DNA from: Hirsutella rhossiliensis | Lineage: Eukaryota > Ascomycota > Sordariomycetes > Hypocreales > Ophiocordycipitaceae | Length of the DNA stretch: 64,000 nucleotides | Assembly: GCF_020360975.1 (NCBI RefSeq) | Contig: NW_025408668.1 | Location: 248,001 to 312,000 of the forward strand | Direction: 5' to 3' | Part shown: positions 56,786-64,000 of the stretch, in pieces | Layout: each line of letters opens with the position of its first letter | Position numbering within the stretch: position 1 is the stretch's first letter | The notes under the pieces: generated by a model | The model's input: the letters and a program-made list of their open reading frames with translations, nothing else | What the model was told of the DNA's origin: nothing | Databases searched by the model: none | Program-made: the position numbers and the translations under genes

Positions 56786-59700
56786 ATGAGCACGTCCAAC
56801 TCCTCAGGCAGCAGCCTCTCGATGTCCAGCGTCACTGGGATCCTCAAGCTGTCTTCACAAACCGGATGGATCACCTGGAACAGGGAGATCAGGGACCTGC
56901 TAACCGTGGCAGGGTACGGAGACCTTCTTCCGGGCGGTAGGAAAGCCGTCCAGCCAGCCCAGCGAGACGAAGAGTCAGAAAACGTCTTCGAAGATAGGCT
57001 TGAAATCTGGCTAGACAGACAGACCAGGGTTAAAGCAGTCCTCTGCAACCGACTTAGCTTTCTAGCCCGTGAGGATGTCAAGCACCTAGAAACGGCCGCG
57101 CAGATCCTCCAAGCCATCGAGGCGCGCTACAAGCCCAGTGGCAGCGCTTGCTTCCAGGAGCTGGATAAGAAGTACATGGACCTGACTCTCGATGTCTGTA
57201 CTGATGTCATGGACTTCGCCGAAAAACTCCGACAAGCCCGCTCAGAGCTGCTAGAGCTCGACGTCTCTTGTCAAATCGGGGAACCCCAGTTCATCAGCAA
57301 GTTCCTCACAGGGCTAGGTCTAGCCTACGAGGTGTTTCTCACAGCATTCTATCAGCAACACAACCTGCTGCCAAAGAGGGACCTTGCTGGAGCGGTCAAA
57401 AGACCAGCAGTCTCCTTCGAAGAAGCCATCGCCGCTGCTGAACACGAAGAACAGAGCCAGAAGCAACGAGGCGCCACCGCCGGTCAAGCTCTTGCCATGA
57501 CTCGAGAGACAGAGACGCCCGTCTGCACCCACTGCAAAAGGAAAGGACACACCGTGGATAAGTGCTTTAGAGTCCATCCAGAGCTCAAGGCCGACTTCGA
57601 CAAGAGACATGCAGAGAGACTCAAAAAGAAACAGGATCATCGCGGCAGGCAGGAGCCCACTACATCTTCCACTACACCTTCCATCACAGATATCCAGACC
57701 GCCCTAGCCTACTTGCAAGGTCAAGCCAATGACCAACCACAGTCGCAGTCACAGGCTCTTGCCAACCTCGCTATGCCCCGTTTCACCTTCCCATGCACGA
57801 TACACCTCGCCCCTCCTGGTGCTGCCAATCCAGTGGGAGTGCGTGATGATCTGGATCCGGCAGCACTGGCCGCTCAGCACACGCTGCTTTCACAGATCCA
57901 CATCCTCGACACAGGCGCCTCACAGCACATCTTCTGCCGCCGAGGCAAATTCGGGCCCCTTGCTCCGTACACTGGTCTTCCCTACGCAGGGGCCAAGGGA
58001 GCCCAATTCCTGCCCATGGGCGCCGGCAGCTATGACCTGCCAGTGAAGGTCTGTGGGAAAGACCACATGCTGACCTTCCAAGACGCCCTCTGTGCCCCTG
58101 ACGCAGGCGTCAACCTGGTGTCCGTCACAGCTCGGCAAGCAGGGTGCTGGATCCTGGCAATGGCGAGCACGCTGCCATCGTTAAAGGCGGCCAGATTGTG
58201 CTGACGGCCACTGTGGCTAATGGTGTCTACGTGATTGACGAGCCAAACAGAGACATCAACGCCGCACTGGCTAGCCTGCGTACTCGGGATCCTGACCTGA
58301 CCTTCTGGAACGAAGCTACTGATGAAATCAGGCGTCATAGCAACCTTTCTGTCGTCAGCAGCGACCCAGCTGCCCTCGTCACCTCGCAGGTCCAAGATCC
58401 CAACCTACGCATCTGGCACGAGACTGGCCCACCTCAGCGAGCGCAACATCAAGAGGCTGCAAGGGATGTCCACTGGTCTGCGACCCCAATCGCCACAAGA
58501 CCCGTGCGAGGCCTGCGCTATTGGCAAGATCAAGGAAGGATCTCATAGGCACTCTATTCGAAAGGGAACCTGGCCGCTAGAAAGTCTGCATATTGACATC
58601 TGTGGGCCGTTTCCGGACACTGGATACGACGGCAGCAGATACTGGGTGGCCATCCTAGACGACTACACTCAGTACGGATGGACCTTTAGCGTGGCCACCA
58701 AAGACAGCCTCTTCCCGATCTTCCAGGCGTTCCTTCAGAAGCATGAGACGCCTACCAGGCGATGCCTCTACGTGCGGATGGACCTAGGAGGTGAAAATCG
58801 CTCCACGCTGCTAGATGCCTTCTGCACCGACAAGGCGATCGAAGTCATCTACGCCGCCACGGAACAGCACCAGCAAAACGGGGCCATTGAGGTCTTCCAT
58901 AGGGTCCTAAGCGAGAAGCTCAACCCTACGCTAATTCGGTCCGGCCTCGAGCGCAAATGGTGGCCCTACGTACCCAGAGCATCACCTACGTCCGCAACTT
59001 GTCTCCTACAGCCAAGTTACCTACCACACCGTACGAAGCCTGGCACGGCGAAAACCTGATGTTACCCATCTTCGAGTCATCGGATCAAAGGCTGGGCACT
59101 ACTGCCAGCAGCCAAACGCAGGAAGCTGCAGCCTAAGGGTATCCCGTGCAGAATGCTGGGGTACCAAGGGCACTGTAACTACATCCTGCTTGATAGCAGC
59201 AACAGGGTCTTCGTGTCTCCCAACGTCATCTTTGTCGAACACGTCGCCAAGCCTACGGTCTCTGAAAGACAGCCCAAGAGGCCCAAGACTGGCCAAAGCC
59301 TTGGCCAGCTGATCCGGGAGGAAGGCCAGCAAGCCGAATGTCCGCCTCGGACACTTCGCAACGGCAACAATACAACAGCCGACACCGCGTCTCTCTACAC
59401 ACCAGCAACTTCCACAGCGCTCTCGCCCGAGCCTGAAGATAGCCAAACCTCAGATTCCACGCGAGACCTGTCTGACAGCTCTGAAGACAACATAGTGTCC
59501 CATAGAGACGAGTCGGACGACAGTGCCCTGCTCGACCTGCTGGAAGAGACAAGCCCCGAACCATCTGTTTACTCAACTATCCATGCCGCTGCTGATCCGA
59601 TCAGGCCGTCGGTCAGAAGGTCCACCAGACAAAGAGTTCCCCTCTGCGCTATGGCTATAATTTCGATCACGCCTTCGCAATGGCTATGGCCATCTCACAG

Positions 59701-61343
59701 CAATGGAAGACCACGAGCCCCTTGCCTTCAAACAGGCCATGCAGTCAGATAGCGCCAAGAACTGGCACGCCGCTATGGCGGACGAAATCCAGTCCCTGCA
59801 GGTCAACAAGACCTGGGAGCTCACTGACCTCCCGCCAGGCAGGAAGGCCCTACGAGGGAAGTGGGTTTATAGGCTGAAAAGAGGGCCCGACGGCCAAATC
59901 GTCCGCCATAAGGCCAGATTCGTTGCAAAGGGCTACGAGCAACAGGAAGGCATCGACTACCGGTATAGCGAAACCTTCGCCTCAGTGGTCAGGCCAGAAA
60001 GCTACAGAACAATTTTCGCCATAGCCGCCGCTGAAGACCTAGAGATCGAGCAAATGGATGTCAAGACCGCTTTCCTCTACGGGGACATCGACGAAGAAGT
60101 CTACCTCGAGCAGCCAGAGGGCTTCGAAGACGGCACTGGCCGCGTCTGCAGGCTCAAGAAGGCCATCTATGGGCTCAAGCAGGCGCCTCGCATCTGGTTC
60201 CACACCATCACCAAGTTTCTTGAGACACTAGGCTACAGGCCCATTGCGGCAGACGTCAGCGTCTTCGTCCGTGGCAAGAGCATCATTGCAATCTACGTCG
60301 ACGACCTACTTCTCACTGGAGCCTGTCCTCGGGAGGTCCAACGGATCAAGGATGCCCTCAGCAAACGCTTCCAGATGACTGACCTAGGTCCCTGCTCCCA
60401 TTGCCTAGGCATTAAAGTCACTAGAGATAGGGCCAGGCGTCGGATCGAACTGTCCCAGCGAGCCTACATTGAAAAGATCCTAAGGACCTACAACATGTCA
60501 GACTGCAACCCAACGGACACCCCTATGGCCGCAGATCCGCTCCAACCACCCGCAGAGGACTGGCACGCCCCTCCCAAGGACCAGGCCGCCTATGCCAAGA
60601 GGGTAGGCTCACTGATGTATGCGATGCTCGGCACTAGGAGCGATATCTGCTTCTCCGTTGGCGCCTGCTGCAGACACCTTGCCAACCCAACGCCCCAGCA
60701 CCAGACAGCTGTGAAACGCATCATGAGATATCTTAAGGGCACCATTGACTATGTGCTAGTCTTAGAGGACCACTGCAGCCGATCCAAGGCTACACTGACG
60801 CAGACTTCGCGGCGGACCTGCACACCCGACGATCGACGTCAGGCTTCTTCTACAGCCTCGGCTCCGCAGCCATCAGCTGGACCTCCAGAGGCAGCCCTGT
60901 GTCACGCTCTCATCCACAGAGGCCGAATACGTGGCTCTGACCCAGTCAGCCCAGGAGGCCATCTGGCTGCGTTCCCTAATGAAGGACCTAAGCCACCCAC
61001 AGGCTGGGCCAACAGCCATACACGAGGACAACAAGGGCGCTATAGATCTGGCCAACAACCCTCAGCACCACTCGCACTAAGCATATCTCTTAAGTGGCAC
61101 TTCATCCGAGAGAAGGTTGCAGAAGGGACCGTCAGCCTTATCAAGATCGAAGGCACCAAGCAGCCTGCTGATGGGCTCACTCAAGGCCCTGCCACGAGAT
61201 GCCTTCCTCCGTTTCCGGGACTCTCTAGGCGTCAAGTCCGATTAGAAGCACCACACTGCTCAGCCTCTAATCGAGTGGGAGTGTCACAGGCATCTTCGGC
61301 CCTCCTTAGGCACTCAAGCCTCTACACACTGACGGAGCTCTGA
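56786..61343 (+). pseudogene. Copia Gag-Pol with several frame breaks
   Basis: Starts at ATG 56786. Gag of the UBN2 type is followed by a CCHC knuckle CTHCKRKGHTVDKC (57522-57563), protease ILDTGASQHIF (57903-57935), an integrase HHCC finger (HLSERNIKRLQ...CEACAIGKIK, 58430-58535), DDE core (HIDICGP, RMDLGGEN, QQNGAIEVFHR; 58590-58905), reverse transcriptase (MDVKTAFLYGD; YVDDLLL at about 60295) and RNase H (STEAEYVAL near 60918, ADGLTQ near 61165). Breaks lie near 58142, 58400, 58973, 59065, 59094, 59650-59700 and three times at 60770-61090; several fall in runs that seem one base short. There are no RIP stops. The RT domain itself is open for over 350 codons. Confidence 0.85.
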
Positions 61344-61535
61344 GGCCACTCCGCGAGATCAATCTGGCCCTCCCTTGGCGAAGACCCTTCTGCAAGAAGG
61401 CAGCCACACTGACGGAGCTCTGAGGCCACTCCGCGAGATCAATCTGGCCCTCCATTGGCGAAGACCCTTCTGCAAGAAGGCAGCCACACTGACGGAGCTC
61501 TGATGGCCACTCCGCGAGATCAATCTGGTCATCCT
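61325..61535. repeat. 80-bp tandem repeat, about 2.6 units
   Basis: Units start at 61325, 61405 and 61485 with CACACTGACGGAGCTCTGA. The first two differ at about one base. It lies behind the RNase H end in the 3' part of the Copia. Confidence 0.9.
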
Positions 61536-61609
61536 CCGCAGTCCAAAGACAGGACTATCGTTGCCGCTGCACGACACCTTGACTGTCTGACAGAGCCGCC
61601 CTTCAAGCG

Positions 61610-61720
61610 AGTTTGAGGTGGGTCATCCGGACCCCTGAAAGGCGCTCCCAGGGGGTTCTGTCAGCCGCTTGGAAGTGGCATATTAAGGAGGTCACCCCCA
61701 TTAAGGGTCATTACTATTTC
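61610..61720 (+). repeat. Diverged LTR-like segment
   Basis: TTTGAGGTGGGTCATCCGG with GGAAGTGGCATATTAAGGAGG resembles the 161-bp LTR (TGTTGAAGTGGGTCATCAG and GGAAGTGATATATTAAGGTGG). The sequence before it (CAGAGCCGCCCTTCAAGCGAG) also resembles that before the real 3' LTR. It is the remnant of a related LTR or an older duplication. Confidence 0.6.
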
Positions 61721-61867
61721 ACGTTACCTAAAGTGGCGCACTCTTTCCCAATATTTTTCACCCATAAAGAGGTGTTTTTTGGGTTTTAGCGAGGGCCCTA
61801 GGAAACAGCACACTGCTGCACAGCACCTTCGCCTGTCTGTCAGAGCCGTCCTCAGAGCGAGTGGGAG

Positions 61868-62028
61868 TGTTGAAATGGGTCATCAGAAACCCTGAACCCC
61901 TGAAAGGCTCTCTGAGGAGCCTCTGACACTAGCTTGGAAGTGATATATTAAGGTGGCATTTCTCTGTATTTACTCACAGATTTCTTCAACCTTCAATGAA
62001 CACTCAATCCGCTACACAGCCTTCAACA
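61868..62028 (+). repeat. 3' LTR, 161 bp
   Basis: Preceded by GAGTGGGAG (61859-61867), a purine tract. It interrupts the minus-strand Copia pol that follows. Confidence 0.9.
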
Positions 62029-64000
62029 CAACGAGCGGGATTTGCGGTAATCCAAGGCGGCTTGTAATCTGGTTGATCGTCCCTGCAACCACATATGCCA
62101 AATCGAAGCCTGAAGCTAATCCATATATCTCAGAAGCCAAGACGCTGCGGGTGACTCTCTTGCACTTTGTTGAGCTCCAGTGGATTAGGTTTCCGCGGAT
62201 CGTGAATGCGTCATCCGAGCAAGCGGTCTCGTTTACGATCATAATAACAAATCCGATTTGAGAACTTAAGTCCTTGTTGTTTGCGAATGATCCATCTGTG
62301 AAAACCATGATCTTTGCGGTCGCTAGATCAATCGGTAGAAAACGAAGACCTCTCCTTGGGTTGTCAATTTGCCATTGAATTCGCTTGTTCAACGCCTTAA
62401 AATCTTCCGCGGTTGGATCTTGTGATTGTGCAGCGATTGAATAATCGAAGCTGGCCTCTGGTTGACAAATTGAGGCTATGTAGGCGCCACGGGCACGTTG
62501 TTCCACGTATCGTTGGGCTCGATCTTCCTTGGAAATATCAACGACGTTGAGGTTACCGGCTTGACCTTTTTGTCTGACGATAACACACCCATTTTCCATA
62601 GTGATGTGGCTACCGTTAAAGTCACAGGTGTCGCCTTCTTGTAGGATCCGTTTTGGCTTAGCCTTAAAGCGTAACTCACGAGCTTCTCGTTGTAGGAACG
62701 CTGTTGTGCCCACCAATAACGTATCATCAGTCTGGAGTGCGGCAACGCCAAAGCCATCCGCGTTGATCGCTGCGGTTGTGATCATTAAGCATGGGTCAAA
62801 TGTTGATGGTTCCATCTGCAATTGAGTCCGATGATGTTCGTGATATGTGTTGAACCAATGTGCGCCTGCTTCAGCGATTCCGTACAATGGCTTGACCACA
62901 CGAAGGATGGTTCCCCCTGGGTATCTCTCTTTTAATTCGTGTGGCAAAGAGATGAGGATAGTGCGATTCAAAGTGGTCGATGCCTGCGTATAGGCCATCG
63001 TAATGTCTCGGATAGCAAGAGACATCTTCAAAGAGCAAAGGAAAGGGAAAGAGCGAGTACTACCCGCTGGGCAGGACGGGAGATTGTTGGAGCCTGCGTG
63101 AGGATCTCACGCTTCTCGTCGTCACCATATCCTTGTACCACAAGACGAGACTTCTCGTACGGTGTAGCAGTGTTCTTGCCTTGACCTCCCGGACCATTCG
63201 TGACTTGAATAGCCTGTGTTTTCCATGCTTATTCATATCGTATCGTTCGGCACGATGACGCCTGCGCCTAGCAGGTTCGTGATTTCGAGGTCATCAGAGG
63301 CTTCAAACGGTCGTCCGGCGGTAGTGATTTTCTCTGCACGTAACTTTACGGCAAGGTCGAGGGCGGCGCACTCCTTATGCGATAGAAACATATTAGCGGG
63401 TGAAAATTGAGATCGAGGTAACGAAAAAGGGCTAAGACTAAGGAAATAACTAGAAGGAACGAAGGTATCGTATTGCTGCTGATCTCGAGGGACTTTTCTT
63501 GGTCTGCCGCGTCTGCGTGGTCTCTCCGGCTCGGGATATTCGAATGGCTTAGGCACTTCGGTCTCAACGTTGATGCTATCAGCCTGATTGTCAGCAGTCT
63601 GATTGTCAGCGTGTGGCTGCTGTAGAACATCGTGACTTCGTTGCTGCTGCGAATCCGGGTGGCGAAAGTAGGGCTGGACAGCCGTGCTGCGAAATTTAGC
63701 TGGCCCGTTGTCTAGCTCAACTGTGACCTCTGTGTCTGTCACAGCTAGGACCTTGTATGGGCCTTTCCATCCTCCTTTCTCACGAAATACTCGAACTTCA
63801 CTACCAAGCGGCAATGATAGTGGCATCTTCTCAATCGTGTTGGGCCCATTACGGGCATTGAGGGCGTCATTGACCTTCCTTTAGCTACAAGCTTGCGTAG
63901 CTCTGCCATAGCTTTCGTCACGGCTTTCGCACGTGTGATCGCGGAAGCAGAAGGCGGCGAATCCATCGTTATCCGAGGGTAGGCACCAAAGACTAGTAGT
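62029..64000 (-). pseudogene. Copia Pol on the minus strand, truncated and frame broken
   Basis: On the minus strand from the window end: integrase C-terminal part (GSEVRVFREKGGWKGPYKV and VQPYF, about 63805-63665), a linker with a basic RRRGRPRKV stretch, reverse transcriptase (RDITMAYTQAS, KPLYGIAEAGAHW, MEPSTFDPCLM; 63010-62775) and RNase H (KIMVFTDGSFANN near 62320 and LASEIYGLASGFD near 62120). It is cut at 62028 by the LTR and runs off the window at 64000. Frame breaks near 63870 and between 63230 and 63030 again fit short homopolymers. The RT box reads QTDD where YVDD is usual. No RIP. Its type differs from the plus-strand Copia beside it. Confidence 0.8.

Larger units (their letters stand above)
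56100..62028 (+). mobile_element. Copia element, not RIP-mutated, frame broken
   Basis: Two 161-bp LTRs (56100-56260 and 61868-62028), TGTTGAA...CTTCAACA, with few differences. The 5' LTR starts one base after the recombinase stop codon. A primer site follows (56261-56274, GGTTATGAGCCCGG), then Gag-Pol. The flanks CTAAG (left) and CAACG (right) do not match, so the ends may come from different insertions or from recombination. Between pol and the 3' LTR are an 80-bp tandem repeat and a diverged LTR-like segment, so the 3' part is composite. Confidence 0.8.

Noticed and set aside
56323..57117. Minus-strand frame of 264 codons
   Set aside because: It is the shadow of the Copia leader and Gag; the plus strand has clear Gag and Pol motifs.
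58140..58150. Programmed ribosomal frameshift between Gag-protease and integrase
   Set aside because: Similar breaks occur at many other places, also in the unrelated recombinase gene, and no slippery site stands out; sequence error or decay is simpler.

Overview
The window looks like a chromosome segment of a filamentous ascomycete (Pezizomycotina; I cannot name the genus). Signs are short introns of about 45-65 bases, a Zn2Cys6 transcription factor, a DUF3435 tyrosine recombinase, fungal Copia and Tad1-like elements, and two large blocks with the signature of repeat-induced point mutation (RIP): CpA and TpG are almost absent while TpA, TAG and TAA are everywhere.

Layout. 1-4600: ordinary DNA with one transcription-factor gene whose seven-exon structure can be read completely. 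4.6-26.5 kb: RIP-mutated nest of an LTR, a Copia RNase H remnant, a minus-strand LINE, a gag remnant and two Copia copies in opposite orientation. 26.5-29.19 kb: an un-mutated island with one gene for a secreted protein with a 23-residue tandem repeat. 29.2-53.2 kb: second RIP block, a readable nest: a plus-strand LINE (LINE-2) was hit by a 372-bp miniature LTR element (TRIM-like, 73-bp LTRs) and by a second LINE (LINE-1, 15-bp target duplication); LINE-1 was in turn hit by a complete Copia element (568-bp LTRs, 5-bp duplication); the TRIM was hit by a solo LTR. 53.2-64.0 kb: un-mutated but frame-broken elements: a DUF3435 recombinase gene, a Copia element starting one base after its stop codon, and a minus-strand Copia pol running off the window.

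Most genes here are selfish elements; only the transcription factor and the secreted repeat protein look like host genes. The most unusual items are the TRIM-like element, a 5.9-kb Copia copy whose two LTRs are unlike (73 bp and about 475 bp), a conserved oppositely oriented ORF at the 3' end of both LINE-1 copies, and a uniform pattern of one-base-short homopolymers that breaks the reading frames of the un-mutated transposons. All calls come from reading the sequence by eye; no search was run.
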